Position numbers and translations under genes: made by a program
The notes under the pieces: generated by a model
What the model saw: only the letters and a program-made list of their open reading frames with translations
Database searches by the model: none
Told to the model about the DNA's origin: nothing
Assembly: GCA_002749055.1 (NCBI GenBank)
Contig: PDTW01000024.1
Span: 1-64,000, forward strand
DNA: 64,000 nucleotides
Source of the DNA: Candidatus Altimarinota bacterium
GTDB taxonomy: Bacteria; Patescibacteriota; Gracilibacteria; BD1-5; UBA6164
Reading direction: 5' to 3'
In this document: positions 22,277-32,015 of the stretch, piece after piece
How positions within the stretch are numbered: position 1 is the stretch's first letter
Layout: the number at the start of each line of letters is the position of its first letter

Positions 22277-22543
22277 ATGTACACTGTCTATAAATATGAA
22301 GTCCCAATTGAAGACTACTTCAGCTTACAAATACCAAAAGGAAGTGAGATTTTGAGTTTTCAAACTCAAAGAAGTACTCCCTGTATTTGGGTTAAAGTAG
22401 ACCCTGAGAACACAACAGAAGAAAGAAAATTCAGATTTCTCGGGACAGGCCACCCAATAGAAGAAGAAAATCTTTCCTTTATTGGAACAATTAAACTTCA
22501 TCAAGGGGGTTTAGTATTTCATCTATTTGAAATATTGGATTAA
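22277..22543 (+). CDS. Phage-type DUF7352 protein, probable foreign gene
   Basis: This 88-residue protein resembles the small DUF7352 family common in phages and prophages: YKYEVPIEDYFSLQIPKGSE at the start, PCIWVKVDPEN, RFLGTGHPIEEENLSFIGTI, and VFHLFEILD at the end. Its function is unknown. Everything about it differs from its neighbours: no TGA codon occurs, its six glycines are GGA, GGG, GGC and GGT, the base composition is less AT-rich, and it has its own -35 box, Shine-Dalgarno and GC-rich terminator. It lies on the + strand between sufC and sufB, which read the other way. Recent acquisition from a standard-code source, probably a phage, is the simplest reading. Confidence 0.8.
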   Translation: MYTVYKYEVPIEDYFSLQIPKGSEILSFQTQRSTPCIWVKVDPENTTEERKFRFLGTGHPIEEENLSFIGTIKLHQGGLVFHLFEILD

Positions 22544-22557
22544 ATCTCAGACTCTTT

Positions 22558-22583
22558 GCCCAGAGTATAACTGGGCTTTTTTA
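22558..22583 (+). terminator. GC-rich intrinsic terminator of the foreign cassette
   Basis: GCCCAG, a seven-base loop, CTGGGC, then TTTTTTATT. It is a classical hairpin, unlike the A/T-arm dyads elsewhere in the window. Confidence 0.85.
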
Positions 22584-22611
22584 TTATAAAACAATTCTCT
22601 TATTCTATTTT

Positions 22612-23403
22612 CTACTCACCCTCATATCCTTTCTCCTTAATCTCCTCTACTAACTTTCATCATCATTTCTTAACAACTCTTCAATCTTTCAAAACATAAA
22701 CTTTATCTATATCAAAATAATCAAGAATTTTGAAATAATGCGTAATTATTATAAAGGTATTATTTTTACTATCAAGCTTTTTTAACATTTTACAGACCTT
22801 TTTAAAAGCATCTAAATCAAGTCAAGAATCTATTTCATCAAGAATTATATATTTTGGTAAAATAAGTTTCATTTGCAAAATTTCTATTTTTCTCTTTTCT
22901 CATCATGAAAATCAAACATTTAATTCTCTATCCAAAAAACTTTCATCAATCTTTAACTCATCTAAATACTTTTTTATATATCTTCTAAATAAAAATGGAG
23001 ACAGCTCTGTGAATACCTTTTTTTTATCTAAAGGAGCTTCTCAATTAAGAGAATCTTGAGATGAAATTTTACTTATATTATAAATTGTTCTTAAAAATTC
23101 TCATAGTTTTATTCATGATATTTCCGGAATATTTTGAAAACTCAAAAATATTCATTCCCTACTTCTTTCTTCTGGAGAAAGCTTTAGCAAGTCTTTAGAA
23201 TTTATTTTTATTTCTCAACTATCTACAATATATTTTGGACTTCAAGCTAAAACTGAGCTAAGCGTTGATTTTCAGCTCCCATTTTTTCACAGTAAACAAT
23301 AATTTTTTCCTAACTCAAATTTTAAATCTAATCATTTTAATATTTCCTTTCTTTTTTCAGTTTTTGAAGATGTACTAACTTTTAAATCTTTAATATTTAT
23401 CAT
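22612..23403 (-). CDS. sufC: Fe-S assembly ATPase SufC
   Basis: This 263-residue ABC ATPase drives the SufBCD scaffold. Seen: Walker A LLGKNGSGKSTLSSVLAGSP, the Q-loop region GIFLSFQNIPEISGI, the signature NVGFSGGEKRKIEILQM, Walker B LPKYIILDEIDSGLDLDAFK and the switch His in NTFIIITHYFKIL. There is no membrane domain, as expected for SufC. It is the first gene of the minus-strand suf set; the ATG follows an A-rich leader. The intergenic space to sufB holds the foreign cassette on the other strand, so read-through transcription would cross a strong terminator in reverse. Confidence 0.93.
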
Positions 23404-23733
23404 TTTTTTATATTTCTTTCTTAAAATTTTACTATATTTTAAAATTAGTGTAATAATTTTTGATAAAAAGTAAATTTTTTGTTTTTTATATAATCTATAT
23501 ATATTCATATTATATACTTTTCTTTAAAATAGCAGATGTTAATAAAATGTTTAAAACTAATTTTTATTCCCTACTTTAAGCAAAAACAATTTTTAGCATT
23601 TTGTCTAGTTATTTATTTAGAGATGTTTTGACAAGTAGCAAAAAAAGAATAAAAATATAATGTAATATTTGCTATTTTTAGAGCTAATTTTTTACTTTTT
23701 AACATTTTATTAACATTTATTAAAAAATAATAA
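23404..23733. other. Divergent intergenic region, no gene seen
   Basis: About 330 AT-rich bases between sufC and rsmH, which diverge. Promoters for both should be here; I see neither an RNA gene nor a clear operator. Confidence 0.6.
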
Positions 23734-24672
23734 ATGACCGAAGAAGAAATCTGAAAAAAACACATACCAGTATTGCTAAATGAATTAGTTGATTCAATCA
23801 GTATTTCAAAAGACAAACAAAATATAATTGTTGATTGAACTCTTTGAATGTGATGACATGCATTAAAGATAATAGAGAAAATGAATCCTCTAGATATATT
23901 TATATGATTTGATGCTGATTTAAAAAATCTTTCTTTAGCTAAAGAAAGGTTAAGAAATGTAAACAAAAAAATAAAAAAGATATTTATTAACTCAAATTTT
24001 GTAAATCTAAAACAAGAATTGCAAAAAAGATGAATTAACAAAATATCAGGAATTTATTATGATTTATGAATTTCATCATTACATGTAGATGAAGCCGAGA
24101 GATGATTTAGTTTTAATCTTGATTGACCTCTTGATATGAGATTTGATAAAAATTCCTGAATAACGGCAGCTGAGATTGTAAATTCATATTCAGTTGATAA
24201 ATTATACAAAATATTTAAAGAATATTGAGAAGAACCAAATAGTAAAAAAATAGCGTCAAAAATAGTTGAAAGAAGAAAAAAAGAAAAATTTAAGAAAACA
24301 AAAGATTTAGCTAATACAATATGAGAAATAACATCTTACCACAAAACAAAAAGCAAAATATTTCAAGCTATAAGAATAGAAGTAAATAATGAGCTTGAAA
24401 ACATAAAAACATCTTTAAAAGATGCTATAGAACTACTAGAAACTTGATGAAGCATATTTGTAATTAGTTTCCATTCTCTTGAAGATAGAATAACAAAACA
24501 AATTTTTAAAAGAGAAAGCAAAGACTGTATATGCCAAGATTTGATATGCTCATGTAAACATAAAAAAAAGATAAAAATTTTAAGTAAAAAACCTATTATA
24601 CCAAGCAAAGAAGAAATCAAAAATAATATAAGAAGTAGAAGTGCAAAAGCCAGATTCGCAAAAAAAATATAA
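23734..24672 (+). CDS. rsmH: 16S rRNA m4C1402 methyltransferase RsmH
   Basis: This 312-residue enzyme N4-methylates C1402 in the ribosomal P site using S-adenosylmethionine. Seen: [15 protein letters not shown], the SAM loop [75 protein letters not shown], and the ending [18 protein letters not shown] with a Cys-rich insert ([10 protein letters not shown]) before [11 protein letters not shown]. The length is typical. As in many bacteria it precedes a short FtsL-like gene, so this is a remnant of the mra/dcw division cluster. Confidence 0.95.
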
Positions 24673-24701
24673 AATTTATAATTTTACTTACAAAAAAAAC
24701 T

Positions 24702-25064
24702 GTGAATACAACTCTATTAAAAAATAAAGACAAATTCTTATCAAATAGGATTAAAGAAAATAAAAATTTTGCTTCTTGATTAAGGTCTACATACATAATA
24801 ATGACTGCTCTGATTTGATGACTACTTTTGTATTATATTTGGATACTAAATGTAAATGCTACTTTATGATTTAGTATAAGAAAATTAGAAAAGGAACAAA
24901 CTAGTTTAATGATAGAAAAAGATTTGTTGGATGTAAAAATTGCAGAACTAGAAAGCCTAGAAACAATACTAAATGAAGAAGATATAAAAAATATGGAAAA
25001 TGTTGTAGAACCTGAATATATTGTAATAAGAGACGATATACAATATGTTTATAATTGAGATTAA
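24702..25064 (+). CDS. FtsL/DivIC-like cell division protein (candidate)
   Basis: This 120-residue protein has a basic N-tail, one membrane helix (TYIIMTALIGGLLLYYIWIL, about residues 31-50) and then a coiled coil rich in Leu and Glu (LEKEQTSLMIEKDLLDVKIA). This is the FtsL/DivIC layout, and position just after rsmH is the classical place for ftsL. Sequence conservation in the family is too weak for a firm call. The start is GTG because no in-frame ATG lies upstream before the rsmH reading overlap; the leader is A-rich. It would act as a bitopic scaffold of the divisome. Confidence 0.6.
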
Positions 25065-25151
25065 ACAAAACATTTATAACAATTTTACATTGCAAAATCT
25101 GTTTTTTTTCTTAATCTAATAAAAAATTAAAAAATAGATTTTATAAAAAAA

Positions 25152-25760
25152 ATGCCTGAAGCTTTAAAGAAATTAATTCACAACCTAAATTTTTTACCTT
25201 GAATTTGAGAAAAAGCAGCTACAAAACTTGCTTTCTTTCTTTTAAACTCAAACCAAAATTATTTAAATGAACTAGAAAAAAGTATTATAAATATAAAAAA
25301 TAATACTTCTTTTTGTAAGGAATGTTATTCTATAACAGACAAAACAAAAAGTAAGTGTAATATTTGTAATGATGACAGTAGAAATAAAAATGAGATAATG
25401 GTGGTAGAAGAATATCTTGATATGCTAACAATAGAACAAGCTTGATGATATTTGTGATTATATCATATATTATGATGAGCAATTTCACCTATTAACTGAG
25501 TTTTTGTATGAGATCTAAAATTCCAGGAATTATTTGATAGAATTAGAAAAGCAGATAAAAAATTAGAAATAATACTAGCAACTAATCCAAATATTGAGTG
25601 AGAAGCAACTTGTAGTTACTTTGTTGAAGAGATAAAAAAAATTTGACTTAAACACAAAGTAAAAATAACCAGACTAAGTAGATGACTTAGTTCTTGATAT
25701 ATTGAATATGCAGATAATATAACACTAGTAAATTCTCTAAAAGAAAGAAAAGAAATTTAA
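25152..25760 (+). CDS. recR: Recombination protein RecR
   Basis: This protein of about 202 residues is RecR, which works with RecO and RecF to load RecA on gapped DNA. Seen: the N-terminal helix-hairpin-helix (LNFLPGIGEKAATKLAFFLL), the four-Cys zinc motif CKECYSITDKTKSKCNIC, and the Toprim domain with MVVEEYLDMLTIEQAG, YHILGGAISPINGV and ATNPNIEGEATCSYF, ending in TRLSRGLSSGYIEYAD. The length is normal. The stop lies in an A-rich run, so its position carries a small uncertainty. A short ORF of unknown function follows 17 bases later. Confidence 0.93.
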
Positions 25761-25777
25761 TACATTAAAAAAATATT

Positions 25778-25984
25778 ATGTCAGAATTATCACCTCCAGC
25801 AAGAAAAGTAAGAATGACAAAAACTCAAATGAAAAAATATTTAAAAGATATGGAATTAGCAAGACAAAAAGCACAAAAGAAACTAGATATAGCAAAAAAA
25901 TCTTGAGATTTTAAAAAAGAAGAGGAAGAAGTAGAAAAATTAGAAAAATTATTAAATAATGATGATTTTTTTATAGAAAAATAA
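25778..25984 (+). CDS. Small charged coiled-coil protein, unknown
   Basis: A 68-residue Lys/Glu-rich protein that I do not recognise. It begins MSELSPPARKVRMTKTQMKK, and the remainder is a single predicted helix with heptad-like spacing (LDIAKKSGDFKKEEEEVEKL). It lies 17 bases after recR with an A-rich leader, so it is probably translated from the same transcript. Confidence 0.6.
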
Positions 25985-26032
25985 TAAAAATGCTTTCTTT
26001 AAAATATATTTTAAAAGTTTTAAACATTTTTT

Positions 26033-26046
26033 GAACATATATGTTC
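26033..26046. promoter_or_regulatory. Palindrome upstream of nrdA, possible operator
   Basis: Perfect 14-bp palindrome GAACATATATGTTC flanked by T-run and A-run, about 90 bases upstream of nrdA. The ATATAT core recalls NrdR boxes, but the flanks differ from the known consensus. The tail is A-rich on the + strand, so it is not a + strand terminator. Confidence 0.35.
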
Positions 26047-26134
26047 TAAAAAATAGTGCAAAAAATCAAAAAATTTTAATAATAGATAAATATCTATGAA
26101 AGATTTTATTGTACTTTTTTGAACTTATATAAAC

Positions 26135-28750
26135 ATGCAAAAAGAAATAAAAAAAACTGATTTAATAAAAAATAGGAACTGAGATATAATTCCATTTGAT
26201 AGAACAAGAATTGAAAGAGCTATTGAAAAAGCAGCAGAAGAAAGCTGAGTAACAAGATTTGGGTTTATAGATCCATTAGTTGATGATATTATTGTGCATT
26301 TAGATAATCTAAAAGATAATATAGTAGTTGATGTTGAACTTATACAAAATGTAGTTGAGCAAAAACTTATGGAATCGTGATATTTTGATATTGCTAAAAA
26401 ATATATTATATACAGAAATAATAGAGAATTATTAAGGGAACAGAAAAAAGAAAAAGCAGAAAAAAAACTAGAAAAAAATACTTTAAAAATCCAAAAGAAT
26501 AACGGGAAAAAAGAGATTTTTGACCTAGAGAAAATAAAAAATACTTATAAAAGAGTTAGCTACAAACTTGCAAGAAAATGTAAATTTGAAGAGTTAGAAA
26601 ATTCTTTAAAAAAATATATTGTTGAATGAATAAAAACAGCAGATATAACAAAAATGATGATTAAATCATCTATAGATTTAATTACAACTAAAAATACTTC
26701 TTGGGAGTTTATAGCTTGAAGATTAGCTTTAATAGATATCTACAAAGAAGCATCTAGAAATAGATGAATGGATATAAAAAAAATCTATGAGGCAAAAAAC
26801 TATGCTGCTTTATTTGATGAATATATAAAATCATGACTATATTATAAAGATTTTTATAAATATTATAGCAAAGAAGATATTTTAAAAGCATGAACATGGT
26901 TAGAAAAAGATACTGATTTTTCTTACAACTATACAACAATAGTTATGTATAGAAAAAGGTATTTATTAAATCCAAATAAAGTAATAAAAGAGCTTCCTCA
27001 AGAGATGTATATGTCTATCGCTCTATTTTTAGCAATTCCTGAACCAAAAGAAACTAGATTAAAAGTTGCAAGAAAAATATACAAATACTGCTCAACTTGA
27101 AAAATCTCTCTACCAACACCTACTCTTTTAAATTCTAGGACAAATTTTCATCAATTATCTAGTTGTTTTAAATTTAATGTAGATGATGACCTTAGAGCAA
27201 TATATCATGCAATTGAGAATATGGCTCAAGTATCAAAATTCGGTTGATGAATTTGAGTATATCTTTGAAACATAAGAAGTAAATGATGATATATTAGATG
27301 AGTAAAATGAGCGGCTGGTTGAGTTAATCCATGGATAAAAGTAATAAACGATACTGCTGTAGCAGTAAACCAACTTTGAGCAAGAGCTTGAGCAATATCA
27401 GTTACATTAGATGTTTTTCACAGGGATATATATTCTTTTCTAGATTTACAAACAGAAACATGAGATATAAGAAGTAAAGCTTTTGATGTATTCCCTGCTG
27501 TTAGTTTTCCAGATTTATTTTTGGAAAGAGTAAAAAATAATGAAAAATGGACACTTTTTGATCCAAAAGAAATAACGGATAAGACCTGAAAAGCCTTACA
27601 AGATAATTTTTGAGAAGAATTTGAAAAATTTTATAAAGAATGTGAAGAAAATAATGATTTAGAACTAAAAGAAAGTGTTAGTGCTAGAGAACTATTTAAA
27701 TATTTTATGAAAGTTACTGTAGAAACATGAATGCCATATGCATTTTTTAGAGACACAGTAAATAAGCTAAATCCTAATAAACATGCCTGAAATATATACT
27801 CAACTCAATTATGTGTTGAAATATGTCAAAACACTTCTCCATCAAGATTTGTGGAAGAAACTATAAAAGACTGAAAAATTGTTATAAAATATGAACCTGG
27901 AGATAGTGTTGTTTGTAATTTAGCTTCTATAAATATTGCCAAAGTAAATACAGAAGATGATATGAAAAAAGTTATTCCTACTCTTATGAGAATTCTTGAT
28001 AATGTAATAACACTAAACTTTTATCCTATAAAAGAAACTGAAATAACAGCAAAAAAATACAGAAGTATATGAGTATGATTTTTATGACTAGCAGAATACC
28101 TAGCTGTTAACAAAAAAGCATATGATAGCCCTGAGGCAAGAGAAATAGTAGACAAATTATTTGAGAAGTTTTGATATTATACTCTTAAGTCTTCTAATGA
28201 ACTAGCTAAAGAAAGATGAGTTTATGATGTTTATGAATGATCTGAATGGAGTAAATGAATATTACTATGAAAAAATGAAAAATGGTTTAAAGAAAATTCT
28301 ACTATGCCTGAAAAATGGTGTTCTCTTATAAACGAGATAAAAAAAGACTGAGTAAGATTTGCATACCATTTAGCTCCTGCTCCAAATACATCAACTTCTT
28401 TAGTTGTTTGAACAACTGCAAGTATTCTACCAATATACAAAAAATATTTCGTTGAAACTAACTCCGTTGCTCCAAGTGTAAAAGTTGCACCTTGATTAAA
28501 TGAAGATAACTTTTGGTATTACAAAGAATACACAAACATGAATATGAATGATGTAATAGATATGGTTTCTATTATTTATAAATGGATAGATCAATCAATA
28601 AGTTTTGAATGGATGATAAATCCAAAGAATGTTTCTCCTATTGAATTGTATAACTACTATATGAAAGCATGGGAACAATGAATTAAGACTATTTACTATG
28701 TTAGAAGTTTGAGTCTAGAAGTATCAAGCTGTGAAAGCTGTAGTGGATAA
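26135..28750 (+). CDS. nrdA: Ribonucleoside-diphosphate reductase class I, alpha subunit
   Basis: An 871-residue catalytic subunit of aerobic ribonucleotide reductase. There are two ATP-cone regions: a canonical one at about 10-100 ([20 protein letters not shown]), and a second at about 125-205 ([35 protein letters not shown]) that matches the single cone of E. coli NrdA. Catalytic parts: [12 protein letters not shown] (first redox Cys), [13 protein letters not shown] (thiyl-radical Cys and Glu), [11 protein letters not shown] (second redox Cys), IYYVRSL (radical-transfer Tyr pair) and a C-terminal CESC. An in-frame ATG at 26096 would add 13 residues; I prefer 26135 because homology begins there. 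Its partner nrdB lies 2 kb downstream. Confidence 0.95.
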
Positions 28751-28785
28751 ATAACAGTTTATAGTTCATAGTTTGTAATCAAAAA

Positions 28786-28853
28786 AAACTTAGCAGTGTA
28801 TTGCTTCAAAGGGTATTCATTCTGACATACCCTCCACAACTCTTACTAAGTTT
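28786..28853 (+). other. Structured intergenic element between nrdA and the DUF3800 gene
   Basis: Outer arms AAACTTAG (28786-28793) and CTAAGTTT (28846-28853) enclose an inner 7-bp stem AGGGTAT / ATACCCT at 28810-28816 and 28827-28833. The inner stem is GC-richer than the surroundings. It may be a terminator-like or small RNA structure; there is no T-run directly after it. Confidence 0.4.
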
Positions 28854-28915
28854 ACATAAGAAGTATATATTAGTTTATAGTAAAATCAGATTTTTAAATA
28901 ATTTAAATTCAAATA

Positions 28916-29665
28916 ATGTTAAATAAGAAAAAAGAGTTTATAATATTTTTAGATGAAAGCTGAGATACAAATTTAGTAAAAATAGATAATCAATATCCTG
29001 TTTTTTGATTATCAGCTATTATATTTGAAAAAAAATATTTTTATGATTTTGTAGTTAAAGAAATTAAAAACCTTAAAATAAAAAATTGATTTTCTGAAAA
29101 TATAATTTTACATTCAAGTGATATTAGAAAACATAGAAATGGTTTTGAAAGTCTGACAAATTCTAATATTAGAAAAAAATTTATAAATGATATAAATAAT
29201 ACTTTCAAAAATTTAGATATTTTAATTATATCATCAGTTATTAAGAAATATAAATTAAAAGAAAAATATGAAACTCCTTGATGTCCTTATGATATTTCTT
29301 TTCAATTTATTTTAGAAAGATTAGAACATTTTTTAAGAAATAGTAATTGAATTTGAGAAATATATATAGAACAAAGTTCTAAAGAAAAGGAATCAAGTCT
29401 TCAAAAAATTTTTAAAAGATTAAAAGAAAATTGAAATGGATTTGTTAGTTCTAGTTGATTTTCAAAAGTCCTAATACAAGAAGATTTATTTTTTGCTAAA
29501 AAAGAAAATATTTGAACTCAACTTTCTGATTTAGTTTGTTATCCTATAACAACAAAAGTACTTAAACCAAAAAAGGAAAATTTAGCATTTGATTTATTAA
29601 AATCTAAATTTTATGGCTGAAACTTTTGAAAAATTGAAAAATATGGTTTTAAAATATTTCCATAA
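28916..29665 (+). CDS. DUF3800 family protein
   Basis: A 249-residue protein of the DUF3800 family, with an RNase H-like core inferred for the family. Seen: FIIFLDESGDTNLVKIDNQY at the N terminus, the family signature with the acidic DE pair, FGLSAIIFEKKYF, HSSDIRKHRNGFESL in the second part, IYIEQSSKEKESSLQKIFKR, and a late acidic patch in GTQLSDLVCYPITTK. DUF3800 genes often travel with mobile elements or defence genes and have no agreed role. This one sits within the ribonucleotide reductase set, between nrdA and a Nudix gene, with its own terminator. Function unknown. Confidence 0.8.
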
Positions 29666-29667
29666 AA

Positions 29668-29702
29668 AAAGTAAGTCCCCAGGTACCCTAGTGACTTACT
29701 TT
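29668..29702 (+). terminator. Intrinsic terminator after the DUF3800 gene
   Basis: AAAGTAAGTC and GACTTACTTT arms around a 15-base loop that contains CCCAGGTACC, just after the stop. Confidence 0.7.
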
Positions 29703-29787
29703 CTATGATATAGAATAATAAAATAAAAATAAAAATCAAGTTTTTTGTAAAAATAAATTGACAAGTAATCATTTAACCAAAAAATTT

Positions 29788-30123
29788 ATGTTTAAATTAT
29801 ACACAAGAGCAATTATAGAAAATGAAAATTGAGAGATTTTGCTTGTTAAAAAGAATAATAAGCAAAAAATAGCTCCTTGAAAAGTTCTTCCTCCTTGAGG
29901 AACTGTTGAATTTTGAGAGGAAATAACAGATACATTAAAAAGAGAAGTAGAAGAAGAAACTAATCTAGAAATTACTGAAATTTGAGAAATTGTAAAAACT
30001 GAAACTATAATTAATTGAGATACACATTGATTTTGAGTTTATTATAAATGTAAAACAAAAGATTTGAATTTTGAAAATATGGAGCCAGAAAAACATAAAA
30101 AAGTTTTTTGGTGAGAATTATAA
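29788..30123 (+). CDS. Nudix hydrolase
   Basis: This 111-residue protein has a full Nudix box at about residues 36-58: GGTVEFGEEITDTLKREVEE followed by ETNLE, matching GX5EX7REUXEEXGU with the last conserved glycine replaced by Asn. The start LYTRAIIENENGEILLVKKN is the usual first strand, and it ends DTHGFGVYYKCK. Nudix enzymes hydrolyse nucleoside diphosphates linked to another group, often damaged dNTPs. Its place between nrdA and nrdB, followed at once by an HD hydrolase, suggests cleaning or balance of the nucleotide pool. The substrate cannot be read from the sequence. Confidence 0.88.
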
Positions 30124-30139
30124 AATAAAACAATAATTT

Positions 30140-30799
30140 ATGAAGAAAGATAATCTAATAGAAAATACAAAACTTTTTGTAAAAGAGAAACTCAAAAATG
30201 CAGAATGATGACATGATTATTTTCATATTATAAGAGTTTATAATAATGCACTAAATATTTATAATAAAGAAGAGAATCCTTGAAGTAAGTTGGTAGTTGA
30301 ACTATGAGCTTTGCTCCATGATATTGCTGATTCTAAATTTTATGATTGAGATGAGAGTGTTTGACCAAAAGTTGCAAGAGAATTTCTAGAATCTCAAAAT
30401 GTGGAAGAAGATATCATTTTGCATATAATAAAAATTATTGAAAATATTAGTTTTAAATGATGAAATTTTGAGCAGAAGTTTAAATCAAAAGAACTTGATA
30501 TAATTCAAGATGCAGATAGACTAGATGCTCTTTGAGCTATTTGAATAGCAAGAACTTTTAATTTTTGAGGACATTTTTGAAGAGAAATATATAATCCTGA
30601 TATTAAACCAAATTTGAATATGACAAAAGAGGAGTATAAAAAAAGTAAAAATCACACCATAAATCATTTTTATGAAAAATTATTACTTCTTAAAGATAAA
30701 ATGAATACTAAAACAGCAAAACAAATAGCAAAAGAAAGACATAAATTTATGGAATTGTTTTTAGAACAGTTTTATAAAGAATGGAAGGGAGAACTTTAA
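30140..30799 (+). CDS. HD-domain phosphohydrolase (YedJ-like)
   Basis: This 219-residue protein carries the HD superfamily metal site: GGHDYFHIIRVYNNALNIYN (first His), LVVELGALLHDIADSKFYDG (the HD pair) and IIQDADRLDALGAIGIARTF (the final Asp). The QDADRLDALGAIGIAR block and the ending MNTKTAKQIAKERHKFMELF are typical of the YedJ/YpgQ-type group, whose members act as nucleoside triphosphate pyrophosphohydrolases or nucleotidases in tested cases. It follows the Nudix gene by 16 bases and precedes nrdB by 27, so co-transcription and a part in nucleotide metabolism are likely. Confidence 0.88.
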
Positions 30800-30826
30800 T
30801 TTATATTTTAAAACTTTAATAAAAAA

Positions 30827-31912
30827 ATGACAAAAAAAGATATTCCTTGCCTTTGAGTAGAGGAAAAAGATAAATGATATATGGCTCCAAACAAAATATT
30901 CAATCCTGAATGAAATGATAATGTTTCAGAGAGAAGAATAATAAAATGAAATACAACTGGTTTATTCCAATTAAATTCTACAAAATACAATTGGGCAAAA
31001 TCTTTATATCAAGTTATGATATGAAACTTTTGGGTTCCTGAAAAAGTAAAAGGTCTTTGAGAAGATGCTATTCAGTTCAGGAATGAACTAAAAGATGATG
31101 AAAAAAGAGCATATAAATGAATATTATCATTTTTAATATTCTTAGATAGTGTACAAACTGTAAACTTACCTAATTTTAGTGATTTTATAACAGCTCCTGA
31201 AGTGAATTTGATACTTTCTATACAAACTTATCAAGAAGCAATTCATTCTCAAAGTTATGCTACTATTCTTGAAACTATTGTTGATAGCCAAGAAAGAGAT
31301 GAAATTTATTATTTCTGGAAAAATGATAAACATTTATTAGAGAGAAATGAATTTATTTGATGAATTTACCAAGATTTTGTTGATGATCCTAATGAAAAAA
31401 ACTTTTTCAAATGAATTATCTGAAACTATTTATTAGAAAGTGTTTATTTTTATAATTGATTTGCATTTTTTGATACCTTAGCTATTCAATCTAAAATGGT
31501 TGCTACTGACAGAATGATTAATTATATTAGAAGAGATGAACTTACTCATGTTACAATTTTTGCAAATATTATAAAAGAAATAAGAAAAGAATTTCCTGAA
31601 ATATATGACGAGAAACTAATATATGAAATGATGGAGATTGCTATAAAACAAGAAATAAAATGGTCTAAACATATATTATGAAATTCTATAATATGAATGG
31701 GACACAAAAATGTAGAACAATACACAAAATGGCTAGCAAACGAAAGACTTAACTTATTATGATTAAAACCACTTTATAAAGATGTTGTAGACAATCCTTA
31801 TAAACATTTAGAAGTTATGCAAGACAATAATTCTGAAAGGTGAAATTTTTTTGAATCTACAGTAACTAATTATGCTCAATCAAACTCTATGAATTGAAGT
31901 TGGGATTTTTAG
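30827..31912 (+). CDS. nrdB: Ribonucleoside-diphosphate reductase class I, beta subunit
   Basis: This 361-residue ferritin-like subunit carries the radical cofactor for NrdA. Metal ligands are recognisable: Asp in FLIFLDSVQT, Glu and His in YQEAIHSQSYAT, then Glu in LLESVYFYNGFAFFD, and Glu and His in RRDELTHVTIF. The Tyr of IHSQSY, three residues after the next position from the His, corresponds to the radical Tyr122 of E. coli, so a tyrosyl-radical enzyme is expected rather than a Tyr-less type. It ends GSWDF. The ordering nrdA, DUF3800, Nudix, HD, nrdB is unusual; the two subunits normally lie side by side. A terminator follows. Confidence 0.95.
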
Positions 31913-31935
31913 TAATTAAATAAATTATTTAAATG

Positions 31936-31966
31936 AAAAGTATAGTTTTTTGACAACTATACTTTT
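31936..31966 (+). terminator. Intrinsic terminator after nrdB
   Basis: AAAAGTATAGTT / AACTATACTTTT arms followed by more Ts. Confidence 0.8.
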
Positions 31967-32015
31967 TTATGTTAGTCTATTTATATATATTTTTTAACAA
32001 TTATAAAACAAAAAA

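Noticed and set aside
26018-26055. T-run/palindrome/A-run before nrdA as a terminator
   Set aside because: On the + strand the tail is A-rich, not T-rich, so it does not fit an intrinsic terminator for the upstream small gene; kept only as a possible operator.
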